The notes beneath the pieces were generated by a model, which saw only the letters and a program-made list of their open reading frames with translations, had not been told where the DNA came from and did not search any database. Of a stretch of DNA of 64,000 nucleotides, positions 18,368-27,309 are shown one piece after another. A program made the translations under genes and the position numbers. The stretch is from Lederbergia citrisecunda (GTDB lineage Bacteria > Bacillota > Bacilli > Bacillales > Bacillaceae_C). The stretch spans positions 4,469,641 to 4,533,640 of the forward strand of contig NZ_JAGYPJ010000001.1 of assembly GCF_018343695.1 (NCBI RefSeq). The letters are read 5' to 3'. How positions within the stretch are numbered: the first letter of the stretch is position 1; every line of letters begins with the position of its first letter.

Positions 18368-19336
18368 ATGTCGGAGGAAATCGTGTTAAAAAAAGCAGCA
18401 AATGCATTTGGACTTAATTTGAGTCTGCTTACACATGTTGGTGGCAATGTAAATAATGTGTATCAATACCCAGCAGAAAATGGGTTCCCTTCACGGATAT
18501 TACGTTTGTCAAATCACAATTGGCGTAATGAAAAAGAAGCATTAGCTGAGCTGCACTTTATGAAATATCTATTTGAAAACGGTGTTTCTGTTCCTAAGAT
18601 TTTCCCATCAAAAGCAGGAAAATTGGTTGAAAAGGTAACAGATGGTTTTCACGCCTCTGTGCTTAGCAAAGCTCCTGGTCGAATCCCTACTGAAGAAGAC
18701 TGGAACGAGATAATGTTTCTTAATTGGGGACGCATAGTTGGACAGATGCACTTCCATACCCAATCCTATGTTCCTTTACAAGATGTTAAACGTCGTGATT
18801 GGAAAGAGGAATCTTGGATGGATTTGATGCGACACCTACCATATGAAGAGACAATTGCTCGGCAAAAAGCTAATGAGTTGTTAAACTGGTTAGAAACTCT
18901 TCCAAAAGATAGGAAAAACTATGGTCTTGTTCACTGTGACCTTCATGCACACAACATTTTCGTAACTAAAGACGGTGATATTACGGCATTTGATTTTGAT
19001 GATTGCTGCTATCATTGGTTCGCTTATGACATCGCCATAATCCTTTACTCGGTCATCTTAAGATATAGCCGACAAGATAAAAAGGGTGATACTCTCGATG
19101 ATAATGTAGCCTGGTTCCTCAACTGGTTTCTAAAAGGCTATCAAGAGATACGTACTTTCGAAAATTGGTGGCTAAAAGCAATGCCGAAATTATTAAGTTA
19201 TCGTCGGTTACTCGATTATAACTTTTTGCACCAACGTTATGACTGGAATACAGTAGATGGCGAACGGAAGATGAGATGGTTACGTCTTAAAGAAGAAATT
19301 GAAGCGGATGAACCTTTGACAAATTATCCATTTTGA
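18368..19336 (+). CDS. APH-fold phosphotransferase
   Basis: A 322-aa kinase-like protein of the phosphotransferase enzyme family (PF01636 type). Catalytic loop HCDLHAHNIF (about residue 191) and metal-binding DFDDCCYHWFAYDIA (about 212) are complete, so activity is likely. The fold covers CotS, homoserine kinase II, SrkA and antibiotic kinases; substrate not predictable here. ATG start behind AAAGAGGG. Monocistronic. Confidence 0.8.
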   Translation: MSEEIVLKKAANAFGLNLSLLTHVGGNVNNVYQYPAENGFPSRILRLSNHNWRNEKEALAELHFMKYLFENGVSVPKIFPSKAGKLVEKVTDGFHASVLSKAPGRIPTEEDWNEIMFLNWGRIVGQMHFHTQSYVPLQDVKRRDWKEESWMDLMRHLPYEETIARQKANELLNWLETLPKDRKNYGLVHCDLHAHNIFVTKDGDITAFDFDDCCYHWFAYDIAIILYSVILRYSRQDKKGDTLDDNVAWFLNWFLKGYQEIRTFENWWLKAMPKLLSYRRLLDYNFLHQRYDWNTVDGERKMRWLRLKEEIEADEPLTNYPF

Positions 19337-19477
19337 TAGTCTTCATTTCAAAATAGATTAATTTGGGTTAAATTGTAGTAACTTACTTAAAATAGAATTT
19401 CTATTAAACTGACGAGAGTGGATAAATTCTTTTCCTAGTTGAATTATTAAATCCCGTTGTAAATTATTAACACACAG

Positions 19478-19500
19478 AAGAGCAGATGGTACCTGCTCTT
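19478..19500 (-). terminator. hairpin after the minus-strand lipoprotein gene
   Basis: AAGAGCAG and CTGCTCTT form a perfect 8-bp stem with a 7-nt loop, touching the stop codon of the gene at 19500. The downstream T tract on the minus strand is weak. Confidence 0.5.
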
Positions 19501-19931
19501 TAGTTATTCAACAGCATTTCCTTTAGTGTTTGGGCATCTTTATTTTCTAATGTTCCTAAAGCATTTTTTTCTCTATCAAAAATCGTTGCTGATCCATCGC
19601 TCAGGTTAAACCATATAAAATATTCAAATAATCTTTCAGGCATATTTTTATCAAACGTGAAGAATAAAGTGGCTTTTACATCTTTTTTTCGAGCCATTTC
19701 AGCCTTTTCGTTCTTGTCCCAATCAATTTTCGCAAATACTTCTCTTAAGGTTTTAATCTTTTCTTCCTCTGCAATTATAATTTCATTGTCACTATTTTCA
19801 CCTGTGAATATTTGAACATCAACTCTAGTTAGCTGGTTTAAATCAAGCACTTTAGGCGCTTCATTTGAGCAGCTAATAAGAGTCGTTAGGAGGATGGTAA
19901 GTAATGACAAGTTGATAATATTTATCTTCAT
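19500..19931 (-). CDS. small putative lipoprotein
   Basis: A 143-aa protein with a lipoprotein signal peptide; lipobox LISC puts the modified cysteine near residue 21. The rest is a mixed polar domain of about 120 residues with no motif I recognise. The ribosome-binding site GGGGGG lies just before the ATG. Function unknown. Confidence 0.65.
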   Translation of the reverse strand: MKINIINLSLLTILLTTLISCSNEAPKVLDLNQLTRVDVQIFTGENSDNEIIIAEEEKIKTLREVFAKIDWDKNEKAEMARKKDVKATLFFTFDKNMPERLFEYFIWFNLSDGSATIFDREKNALGTLENKDAQTLKEMLLNN

Positions 19932-20183
19932 ACAAGCCCCCCTCCCCGATTATTTTATCACTCGTCTAATTTTATTTTCGACAATTACTCTTTAAACCCT
20001 TTTTAAAGTGCCCATCATATTTACTGATAAAGCTTATGTTAGTTATTGATATCTCATTATTTGTTAACATTTTTGATAAGGAAGCAGTTAGATACATGAG
20101 TCGTTTTTAAGAGAGGTTTTATTTACAAATGATGCCAAACTTATGTTAACTAGCAGGGAAAGAAGGGCAACAAAATTATCCAC
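19932..20183. other. non-coding region upstream of the zinc-ribbon gene
   Basis: About 320 bp lie between divergent genes. Besides the ECF-type promoter near its right end I see no gene, repeat or structured RNA here. Confidence 0.4.
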
Positions 20184-20209
20184 TGAAACTTTTTCAAGTT
20201 GTCTCCGTA
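20184..20209 (+). promoter_or_regulatory. ECF sigma-type promoter of the zinc-ribbon gene
   Basis: TGAAAC at 20184-20189, 16 nt, then CGTATT at 20206. This matches the SigW-class consensus TGAAAC-N16-CGTA exactly in both cores. It lies about 42 nt upstream of the start codon. Confidence 0.7.
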
Positions 20210-20251
20210 TTAAAGTAAAAATAAAATGGTTTGTTGGAGAGGAGAACAGCT

Positions 20252-20455
20252 ATGTCTGAAAAAGGTTGTATTAAATGTGGAAGCAAAGATGCAGGAACAA
20301 AGGATGTTGCAATGACTGGAACAGGATTATCTAAAATGTTTGATATTCAGCATAATCAGTTTACGGTTGTATATTGTAAAAAATGTGGTTATTCCGAGTT
20401 CTATAATAAGCAATCATCTACCGGATCAAATATTCTGGATTTATTTTTCGGCTAA
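20252..20455 (+). CDS. small zinc-ribbon protein
   Basis: A 67-aa protein with two CxxC knuckles, Cys 6/Cys 9 (CIKC) and Cys 42/Cys 45 (CKKC), of the PF09855-like zinc-ribbon type. ATG 20252 follows GGAGAGGAGA. The far C-terminus (NILDLFFG) is hydrophobic. Function unknown; its ECF-type promoter suggests it is part of an envelope or antimicrobial stress regulon. Confidence 0.75.
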   Translation: MSEKGCIKCGSKDAGTKDVAMTGTGLSKMFDIQHNQFTVVYCKKCGYSEFYNKQSSTGSNILDLFFG

Positions 20456-20460
20456 TTTAT

Positions 20461-20493
20461 AAAAAAATACGGGGCGTAGCACATACGCCCCAT
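20461..20493 (-). terminator. terminator of the hydantoinase-like operon
   Basis: GGGGCGTA (20471-20478) and TACGCCCC (20484-20491) form an 8-bp GC-rich stem; on the minus strand it is followed by seven T residues (the A run at 20461-20467). Confidence 0.85.
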
Positions 20494-20497
20494 AATT

Positions 20498-22042
20498 CTA
20501 TACTAAAAGTGGACCAGCTGCTTTAACTCTTACTAGGATTGCGTTTCCTGGTAGGTAAGCGAGCGGAAAGTCCTCTAATTGGATGATGTCAATTTTGTCC
20601 GGGTTTGCTCCTGCTTCAATCGCAGTTTGAATAGCTTCGGCCTTTGCTTCTTCTAAAATTTCTTGATGGCTGCGGTTTTCAAGAGTGTAAATCCTTTCTA
20701 CCGTTCCACTAATATCACCAAGTGCAGCACCAATTGCATTTGCTACACTTGCATGTTCAGGGCGGATGACTCGACTAGCACCTTTTAATGTTTCAGGCAT
20801 GAGAGCTGCCCCACCTCCAACTAAAACAACAGGAAGATCTTCTGCACTAGTTTTCATACGGTCAATCGCATTTTCAACCATGCTCACGAAATCAGGATAA
20901 ATTTTATCGCATGGAATGTCAGCAACTTGTGAAACATCCGTGTTTTCAATCTCCATATAGCCTGCGCCAATCGCTACATCCGTTGTAGTTAATTCATTTC
21001 CTCCAAAAACAAGCGCTTTTTCAGTCAATTGATAACCGACACTTTCAGGTCCAATTTTCCACGAATCTCCTTCAAGATACACTCGAGTTCCGCCACCAAA
21101 ACCGATAGAGTATATATCCGGCATCCTGTAGTTCGTTCTAACTCCACCTACTTCCACAGCTAATGAAGTTTGACGAGGGAAACTATTAGATAAGACACCT
21201 ATATCCGTCGTTGTACCACCAATATCCACAACAATCGCGTTGGGCTCTTGGGATAAGTGTGCGGCACCTCTTATCGAATTGGTAGGACCGCAAGCGATTG
21301 TGAAAATAGGATACTTCTGTGCGAAGCTATTCGTCATTAATGTACCGTCGTTTTGTCCGAGATAAATGCTTGCATTGATTCCCTCATCGTTTAATGCACG
21401 TTCAAATCCTTGTGTTACATGGCTGATGGTTGACATTAAAGCAGCATTTAAAATTGTCGCATTTTCTCTTTCAATCAAGCCAATCGTACCAATTTCACTT
21501 GATAATGAAATGGGGATTCCAGGCAATTCTTTTTCTAAAAAGGCGGCAACTTCTTTCTCTTGATCTCCTAAAACGGGAGAAAATACACCGGAAATCGCAA
21601 TGGAATCAACCTTTCCGCGAAATTGATCCGCAACCTGCTTCAATTCATCAAAGTTAAGCTGAGAAATCGGTGCACCGTTAAATTCATATCCTCCATGGAC
21701 AAGCGCTGTCTCGGCTTCTAGTTTTTCAACTAAATCGTCTGGCCAGCCTAATAGTGGAGGCACAGTTGAACCAGAAGGTAAACAAATTCGAACAATCCCA
21801 ACTTTGTTTAAAGCTTTTCTTTCCACGATTGCATTTGTACAATGGGTTGTTCCGAGCGTTGCAACCTTTATTTCACTAGCATTAATGTTTGTTGATTCTA
21901 AAAGTGTTTTGATCGTTTTTTGGATCCCAGTAAAAATATCTTTTGTTGTAGCAGTTTTGGAACTTCCGAGTACTTTATTTTCACTATTTAAAATGACGCC
22001 ATCTGTATTCGTTCCACCTACATCTATTCCGAGTCTAATCAT
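20498..22042 (-). CDS. hydantoinase/oxoprolinase (HyuA-type) family protein
   Basis: A 514-aa protein of the hydantoinase A / oxoprolinase family with the ASKHA nucleotide fold: N-terminal GIDVGGTNTDG (5-15), TLGTTHCTNAI, and central VVDIGGTTTDIGV. Such proteins use ATP to open cyclic imides such as hydantoins or 5-oxoproline; this is the single HyuA-sized form. ATG 22042 was chosen over longer frames because it begins at the conserved motif, has AAAGGAG upstream and overlaps the DUF917 stop by 4 nt. Last gene of the operon; substrate unknown. Confidence 0.88.
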   Translation of the reverse strand: MIRLGIDVGGTNTDGVILNSENKVLGSSKTATTKDIFTGIQKTIKTLLESTNINASEIKVATLGTTHCTNAIVERKALNKVGIVRICLPSGSTVPPLLGWPDDLVEKLEAETALVHGGYEFNGAPISQLNFDELKQVADQFRGKVDSIAISGVFSPVLGDQEKEVAAFLEKELPGIPISLSSEIGTIGLIERENATILNAALMSTISHVTQGFERALNDEGINASIYLGQNDGTLMTNSFAQKYPIFTIACGPTNSIRGAAHLSQEPNAIVVDIGGTTTDIGVLSNSFPRQTSLAVEVGGVRTNYRMPDIYSIGFGGGTRVYLEGDSWKIGPESVGYQLTEKALVFGGNELTTTDVAIGAGYMEIENTDVSQVADIPCDKIYPDFVSMVENAIDRMKTSAEDLPVVLVGGGAALMPETLKGASRVIRPEHASVANAIGAALGDISGTVERIYTLENRSHQEILEEAKAEAIQTAIEAGANPDKIDIIQLEDFPLAYLPGNAILVRVKAAGPLLV

Positions 22043-23133
22043 TTGGATGAATGCTCCTTTACTAACGTTTCTAGAGGAATATAATCGTATGGGTATTTGA
22101 AATAACGCGGTCCTGCTGTTTCGATCCCAATCGGGGTCCGCCATTTTTCATGTGCGGGGAAAGCGACGATGACCGCTCTTGCGCCATATTTTAATCCTTC
22201 CGTCGTAATCGGCATACCCGTTTCTTCATCCAATACGGCAATTAAATCCGGTGCCATCGCAATTGGTTTTCCGTCCACTTTTGCAAGAAGATGCTCGTTT
22301 TGGAAGAAAAGTGTACATGACTGATTTGCATTTTCATCAATACCTTCAAAATGGGCTTCACCGCGTGTAAAACCACCTTGGATGCCTCGCTCTATATGCA
22401 TAGCTTTTCCTTTGAAAAGCTTGTATCCGCCAAGAATATCCAACATCTGAACGATAGGGTGAACAGCTGCTGTTCTTTGCTCTTTTAGTAGGGCACCGAT
22501 TTGTCTAGCTAAGGATAAGGTTCCTGGGATGACACTTTTTTTCGCTTGTTTACCAGTAATCCCGTAATCACAAACGATGGAGGATCCCCCCATTGAAATT
22601 GTCACATTCCTAGCTAATTTTTCACTCCAGTATCCATCTGCCGGCTCAATCGTTACGGTATTTCCTTGTTCATCAGCAATTGTCACGAATTCAGGCTTCA
22701 ATCCATCTAAATGAAAGGTAACCATTTGTGCTTCAGGAAAAGCTCGTCCCATCGCATCTCCGTCTAATATTGGAATTCTGTTCATCGCTGCAACTGCAAC
22801 AGGAATAAGGGAATTAACTCCTCCAATTTCAATCGGCATGACAACATCTGTTTTTTTGCCGGAAACTTTTTCAAAAGCTTTCAAAGGAGCTGCCAATTGT
22901 TCAAATGAAGGAATTTTTTCAACTAAGACACTTGGTGAACCCATGCCTGATGCCGGAAGCACCCATTGCTCATCCATTAATTCGTCTACAGTAATAACTT
23001 GAACAGGACCGTATTTTTTAATGGCAGAAAGAGCCATCATTTTTCCGATATAAGGATCTCCGCCACCGCCAGTTCCAAGAACCGCTGCGCCTATGGCAAT
23101 ATTCTCAATATCTTCTTCATTTAACCATTTCAT
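22039..23133 (-). CDS. DUF917 family protein
   Basis: A 364-aa DUF917 protein (family now also named after S-methyl thiohydantoin desulfurase). Conserved N-terminal GAAVLGTGGGGDPYIG (about 14-29), central DGDAMGRAFPE and a C-terminal DLIAVLDEETG segment. DUF917 proteins regularly sit next to HyuA-type proteins and are thought to act with them on cyclic imide-like compounds. ATG 23133 has AAGGAG 9 nt before it. Its start lies 2 nt after the permease stop and its end overlaps the HyuA start. Confidence 0.87.
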   Translation of the reverse strand: MKWLNEEDIENIAIGAAVLGTGGGGDPYIGKMMALSAIKKYGPVQVITVDELMDEQWVLPASGMGSPSVLVEKIPSFEQLAAPLKAFEKVSGKKTDVVMPIEIGGVNSLIPVAVAAMNRIPILDGDAMGRAFPEAQMVTFHLDGLKPEFVTIADEQGNTVTIEPADGYWSEKLARNVTISMGGSSIVCDYGITGKQAKKSVIPGTLSLARQIGALLKEQRTAAVHPIVQMLDILGGYKLFKGKAMHIERGIQGGFTRGEAHFEGIDENANQSCTLFFQNEHLLAKVDGKPIAMAPDLIAVLDEETGMPITTEGLKYGARAVIVAFPAHEKWRTPIGIETAGPRYFKYPYDYIPLETLVKEHSSK

Positions 23134-23134
23134 G

Positions 23135-24418
23135 TTAAATCGCTCCTTTTTGACCACTCTTTTTAAAAATAAGTAAGAAAATCGCCTGGAAAATAAATGC
23201 GATCACAAAACTGTCCAAGGATGGGATCGTCGTAAATGTGAAAAGCTCCAGTCCAATTGGGCGCTCAGTTGTAAACCAGCTAATTAATGTTCCAAGAGCC
23301 CAAGCGGCTAGTGGCAAGAATTTAAATGCTTTATCATTTAGCGTGTCAAAAAGCTTCGGCCCACCAATATAGTAATAAGCAGTATAAACTCCACCAATTG
23401 GAGCGATGAACAATGTCATGATGCTCAAGAAATTAATAAAATAATCATAAATACCAAGAACAGCTAGAAGCGTTCCAATTATTCCTGCAATTAAGGTAAG
23501 GACGGCTTTGTTCGTACGAGTAAAAATAACAGAAAGGCTTAGGCCTGATGAATAAGCATTACTTGTATTCGTTGTCCACTGTGCAAGAATAAGCACTAAA
23601 ATTCCAGGAATCCCTAACCCAACCGTAATCATAATCGTCGTTAAACTGCTTTCGTCCATAATTCTTGATAAAATCATCGCTACAACAATCATGAAGCTAT
23701 TTCCGAAGAAAAAGCCAAAGAAAGAAGCTAAAACAGCATCTTTTTTCGTTTTTGCCCATCTTGATACGTCTGGTGAAATGACGGCTCCTGTTACGAAAAT
23801 ACTAATAACGAGAGAAATCGCCATACCAAATGAAAAAACATTCTCCACAGGTGCTTTAAGTTCACTTAGACCAAATTTATTAATAGCTAAAATAACAGCT
23901 AAAATCACAAGAATTAACAATAAAGGTACTGACCAAGAACTTAGTTTCTCAATAGCACGATATCCAATGATAGCAGTTGTCATCATTAAGATGCCGCCAA
24001 TTCCAGCAAGAAGAGGAATAGGAAGCTCTAAACCAAATGCTCCTTTTATAGCTGCGAATGCATTCTCGGCAAAGAATCCGGCTTGAACTCCAAACCAGCC
24101 TAATAACGAGATAGCGATAAATAATGAAACAAATTTTGCCCCAGAAACCCCAAATGTAAATCTCGATATCATCGATGTTGAAAGACCAGTAACGGCTCCT
24201 ACATACGCACAAAATGCTGCAAGTACTCCCAATATGGCAGAGCCAATAATAACTGAAAGTAAGGCATCATTAAAATTCATTCCGTTTCCAAGCTCTGCTC
24301 CAAAGAGCATTGCAGATAAATCAATACCAACTGCAATCCAAACGAGACTTATGGATAACCATTTTTTTCTTTCACTCTCTGGTACTGCTTCTCTAGCGTA
24401 ATCATTTTGCATTTTCAT
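23135..24418 (-). CDS. NCS1-family (cytosine permease-like) transporter
   Basis: A 427-aa permease with about 12 hydrophobic helices, of the CodB/cytosine-purine-hydantoin (NCS1) family: SMISRFTFGVSGA (about 82), LGWFGVQAGFFAE (about 105) and DVSRWAKTKKDA (about 224) are family segments. It likely brings in the ring compound handled by the two downstream enzymes. AGGGGG lies just before ATG 24418; ATG 24412 is a possible alternative. Overlaps the regulator gene by 17 nt. Confidence 0.88.
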   Translation of the reverse strand: MKMQNDYAREAVPESERKKWLSISLVWIAVGIDLSAMLFGAELGNGMNFNDALLSVIIGSAILGVLAAFCAYVGAVTGLSTSMISRFTFGVSGAKFVSLFIAISLLGWFGVQAGFFAENAFAAIKGAFGLELPIPLLAGIGGILMMTTAIIGYRAIEKLSSWSVPLLLILVILAVILAINKFGLSELKAPVENVFSFGMAISLVISIFVTGAVISPDVSRWAKTKKDAVLASFFGFFFGNSFMIVVAMILSRIMDESSLTTIMITVGLGIPGILVLILAQWTTNTSNAYSSGLSLSVIFTRTNKAVLTLIAGIIGTLLAVLGIYDYFINFLSIMTLFIAPIGGVYTAYYYIGGPKLFDTLNDKAFKFLPLAAWALGTLISWFTTERPIGLELFTFTTIPSLDSFVIAFIFQAIFLLIFKKSGQKGAI

Positions 24419-24989
24419 AGCCCCCTAATAATATCTCTAATATATGTGTAGCTTGTTCGATTTGCATCGATAATTCTGCATCATCATATAAATTGATTTC
24501 CCAAAAAACTCCGTCCAATAATAGGATGAATTTTCTTGTTAGGCTAACCGTTTCTTCATCCGATATTTCTGGATGGTCGCGTTTGATTAGGTGATGTAAA
24601 GAATCAATCATCCATGTATCGAATTTATTCATATGATCATGAAGGAACTTCTTAATTTCTGCAGGTGGAGAAGTGACAAGTGAAATATAGGCATTCGTTT
24701 CGTTCATATTGTTTTTATGGTACTCGACTGTTCCTCTCATCAATGTCGCAAAAATATCCAAGATTGGTTTCTCGTGGACTTCCTCCAGTATCGATTGCAT
24801 ACGTTTGAAATGGTCATCCAATAATTTTTGAAAAGCAGCGACGAATAAAGCTTCTTTATTTTTATAAAAAAAATAAATGGAGGCAGGTTTGATTCCAACC
24901 TCTTTCGCGATTTTTTGCATCGTCGCACCGTGATAGTTATGTAGCGAATACTGATGAATCGCCGCTTCCAAAATTTTGTCTTTAGTCAA
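24402..24989 (-). CDS. TetR-family transcriptional regulator
   Basis: A 195-aa TetR/AcrR-type regulator. The N-terminal helix-turn-helix is clear (ILEAAIHQYSLHNYHG, MQKIAKEVGIKPASIYFFYKNKEAL); the C-terminal ligand domain is not recognisable. TTG 24989 fits the AGGTGG site best; GTG 25001 overlaps that site. It is the first gene of the operon TetR-permease-DUF917-HyuA, so it most likely controls its own operon, answering to the imported compound or a product of it. A palindrome covers its ribosome-binding site. Confidence 0.87.
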   Translation of the reverse strand: MTKDKILEAAIHQYSLHNYHGATMQKIAKEVGIKPASIYFFYKNKEALFVAAFQKLLDDHFKRMQSILEEVHEKPILDIFATLMRGTVEYHKNNMNETNAYISLVTSPPAEIKKFLHDHMNKFDTWMIDSLHHLIKRDHPEISDEETVSLTRKFILLLDGVFWEINLYDDAELSMQIEQATHILEILLGGYENAK

Positions 24990-24999
24990 AAAATTCACC

Positions 25000-25017
25000 A
25001 CCTAATAATCATTAGGT
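25000..25017. promoter_or_regulatory. palindromic operator over the TetR gene ribosome-binding site
   Basis: ACCTAAT and ATTAGGT form a perfect 7-bp inverted repeat with a 4-nt centre. On the minus strand it overlaps the Shine-Dalgarno (AGGTGG) of the TetR gene. Size and symmetry suit a TetR dimer, giving autorepression of the whole operon. Confidence 0.6.
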
Positions 25018-25176
25018 AAATAATAAAGCATGTTTTTTCGCAAATCAAGTACATTTTTATTCACGGAAAAGTATATTTATAATCATATATATATTTCGTT
25101 CCTTATATCATCTGGTTGAATGCGCATACATACTGTATGATTTTGGTAGAAAAAGAGATGCGGGAGGTTCCGAAAG

Positions 25177-26079
25177 ATGCACATAGTCATTGCAGGAGGA
25201 AGTGGTTTTGTCGGAAATGCACTGCAAGAACGACTTTTGAAGGACGGGCATGAAATAACAATCCTAACGAGAAATAGAGAAAAGATCACTGAGTCAAATC
25301 TTTTGCGAGCGGTAGAATGGTTGAATCCAAATAGCAAGCCGGAAAAACATCTAAAGAATGTCGATGCAATTGTAAACATAGCGGGTGAGTCGCTTAATGG
25401 CTTCAGATGGACAAAGGCTAAAAAGAAACGGATTGTTGAAAGCCGAATCCGCGCAACAAGAGAAATCGTAAGAATCATCGGTGCGCTGGACCAAATGCCA
25501 AAGGTGCTCGTTAATGGGTCAGCGGTTGGTTATTACGGCATGTCTGATGAAGATACATTTACAGAGGAATCTAAGACTCATGCAAATGATTTTTTAGCTT
25601 CGGTTGTTAGAAAGTGGGAAGAAGAAACTGCACAGGCAGAAAAGTTTGGTATTCGTACTGTTTATGCACGCTTGGGCGTTGTCCTTGGAAAAGGAGGAGC
25701 TCTTCCACTCATGGCACTTCCATATAAAATGGGATTTGGTGGTCGGGTTGGTTCAGGAAATCAATGGGTTCCTTGGGTTCATCAAGATGACGTAGCAGGA
25801 TTATTTCTTTTTGCCATTGAAAACGAATCTATTTCTGGTCCTCTAAATGTTACGGCACCGAATCTTGTAAAAAATAATGAATTTAGTAAGATGATTGGTC
25901 GTGTTCTCCATCGTCCGCATTGGTTTCCGGTACCAAGTATTGCGATGAAAGTGATACTTGGAGAAATGAGTGAGATGCTTTTACGTGGACAGTGTGTAGT
26001 TCCGGAAAAAGCACTTCAGTTTGGATATACATATCAATATCCTAAATTGGAACTTGCTTTGGAAAATATTTTACGATAG
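25177..26079 (+). CDS. yfhF: TIGR01777-family epimerase (YfhF-like)
   Basis: A 300-aa extended SDR protein. Rossmann motif GGSGFVG (6-12), INIAGE-type segment (VNIAGESLNGFRW), GSAVGYYG with the family active-site Tyr, and a C-terminal DUF1731-like end (MSEMLLRGQCVVPEKALQFGY). The length matches B. subtilis YfhF. Substrate unknown. GGGAGGT lies 9 nt before the ATG. The thiamine operon promoter starts inside its last codons. Confidence 0.85.
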   Translation: MHIVIAGGSGFVGNALQERLLKDGHEITILTRNREKITESNLLRAVEWLNPNSKPEKHLKNVDAIVNIAGESLNGFRWTKAKKKRIVESRIRATREIVRIIGALDQMPKVLVNGSAVGYYGMSDEDTFTEESKTHANDFLASVVRKWEEETAQAEKFGIRTVYARLGVVLGKGGALPLMALPYKMGFGGRVGSGNQWVPWVHQDDVAGLFLFAIENESISGPLNVTAPNLVKNNEFSKMIGRVLHRPHWFPVPSIAMKVILGEMSEMLLRGQCVVPEKALQFGYTYQYPKLELALENILR

Positions 26080-26098
26080 TCCCTAACTCTGCTATACT
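26070..26098 (+). promoter_or_regulatory. SigA promoter of the thiamine-precursor operon
   Basis: TTTACG at 26070 and TATACT at 26093 with a 17-nt spacer; overlaps the end of the epimerase gene and sits 24 nt before the riboswitch. Confidence 0.65.
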
Positions 26099-26121
26099 AG
26101 TAACGAAAAATCATATGGAAT

Positions 26122-26209
26122 GTGGGGGTACCGGTGTGGCCGGTTGAGAGTGCATCCTTTAGATGCTGACCCTTTGAACCTGCTCTGGCTCATACCAGCG
26201 AAGGGAACA
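26122..26209 (+). promoter_or_regulatory. TPP riboswitch (THI element)
   Basis: The conserved core is plain: GGGGTACC, GGTTGAGAG, ACCCTTTGAACCTG and CATACCAGCGAAGGGAA. TPP binding is expected to favour the terminator at 26242. An alternative helix formed by GAACAT...TTCATT and AATGAATGTTC (26206-26236) lies between aptamer and terminator and may be the switching element. Confidence 0.95.
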
Positions 26210-26241
26210 TGAATTCATTCATACATAATGAATGTTCTTTC

Positions 26242-26280
26242 AGATGTCCAGGTTCTAACTTGGGCATCTTTTTCGTTTTT
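26242..26280 (+). terminator. riboswitch-controlled terminator
   Basis: AGATGTCCA pairs with TGGGCATCT (9 bp, one G-T pair), followed by a long T-rich tract. It separates the TPP aptamer from thiY. Confidence 0.85.
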
Positions 26281-26316
26281 GAGGTTCACTTTCCAGTAAC
26301 GGAGGGAAAAAGTAGA

Positions 26317-27294
26317 ATGAAAAAATGGTTGACTAGTTTGCTTGTTTTAATGTTGCTCTCGGGTTGTGGGGGCGCGAAAAAGGAAGACAGTGCCGGTTTG
26401 AAAAAGGTAACCGTTGTGTTGGATTGGACGCCGAACACGAACCATACAGGTTTATACGTGGCAAAGGAAAAAGGATATTTTAAAGATGAAGGCCTGGATG
26501 TCGACATTATCATGCCTGGAGAGGCTGGTGCCAATAATTTGGTTGCATCTGGAAAATCAGAATTTGGCATAAGCTATCAGGAAAGTATTACGGAAGCCCG
26601 CGTTCAGGATGTTCCAATTGTATCAATCGGAGCGATCATCCAGCATAATACATCTGGATTTGCTTCACCAGTTGAGAAGAAAATAAATTCCCCGAAAGAT
26701 TTTGAAGGGAAGACATATGGTGGATGGGGTGCACCCGTTGAACAAGAAGTATTGGCATCGCTCATGAGTGTAGACAATGCTGATAGTAACAAGTTAGAAA
26801 TAGTGAATATGGGGGATAATGACTTTTTCACTGCAGTTAAAAGAGATATTGATTTTGCATGGATTTATTATGCTTGGACTGGTGTTGAGGCTGAACTGCG
26901 CGGAGAAAAAATCAACATGATTTATTTGACGGATTACTCGGATAAACTGGATTATTATACACCGGTTATTTCTACGAATGAAAAAATGATAAAAAATGAT
27001 CCTGATACTGTTAAAGCTTTTATGGCTGCTGTTTCAAAAGGTTATGATTTTGCAATCAATAATCCCGACGACGCAGCTGATATATTAATAAAGGCTGTTC
27101 CAGATCTTGACCCTGAGCTTGTGAAGAAAAGTCAAGAATGGCTAGCTGCAAAGTATCAGGATGATGCACCTCGTTGGGGAGAACAGAAACAAGAAGTCTG
27201 GAAAAATTATATGGATTGGATGCTTGAAAAGGGACTTCTTGAAAAAGAAATTGATGTAGAAAAAGCATTTACGAATGCATTTTTACCTAAATAA
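26317..27294 (+). CDS. thiY: ABC transporter substrate-binding lipoprotein for a pyrimidine thiamine precursor (ThiY-like)
   Basis: A 325-aa lipoprotein (lipobox LSGC, Cys 17) of the NMT1/THI5-like family. The segment VVLDWTPNTNHTGLYVAKEKGYF-type is present (DWTPNTNHTGLY near residue 37), typical of binding proteins for formylaminopyrimidine or hydroxymethylpyrimidine. ATG 26317 is the first start after the terminator and follows GGAGGG. First gene of the TPP-controlled operon; delivers ligand to ThiX/ThiZ. Confidence 0.9.
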   Translation: MKKWLTSLLVLMLLSGCGGAKKEDSAGLKKVTVVLDWTPNTNHTGLYVAKEKGYFKDEGLDVDIIMPGEAGANNLVASGKSEFGISYQESITEARVQDVPIVSIGAIIQHNTSGFASPVEKKINSPKDFEGKTYGGWGAPVEQEVLASLMSVDNADSNKLEIVNMGDNDFFTAVKRDIDFAWIYYAWTGVEAELRGEKINMIYLTDYSDKLDYYTPVISTNEKMIKNDPDTVKAFMAAVSKGYDFAINNPDDAADILIKAVPDLDPELVKKSQEWLAAKYQDDAPRWGEQKQEVWKNYMDWMLEKGLLEKEIDVEKAFTNAFLPK

Positions 27295-27309
27295 TAGGAG
27301 GAAGTACAA

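Noticed and set aside
22043-22144. Longer N-terminus for the HyuA-type protein
   Set aside because: The extra residues lie inside the DUF917 gene, are not family-like, and ATG 22042 has a Shine-Dalgarno and begins at the conserved GIDVGGT motif.
26209-26316. Upstream start for thiY inside the riboswitch region
   Set aside because: It would translate through the aptamer end and terminator; ATG 26317 gives a proper lipoprotein signal peptide.
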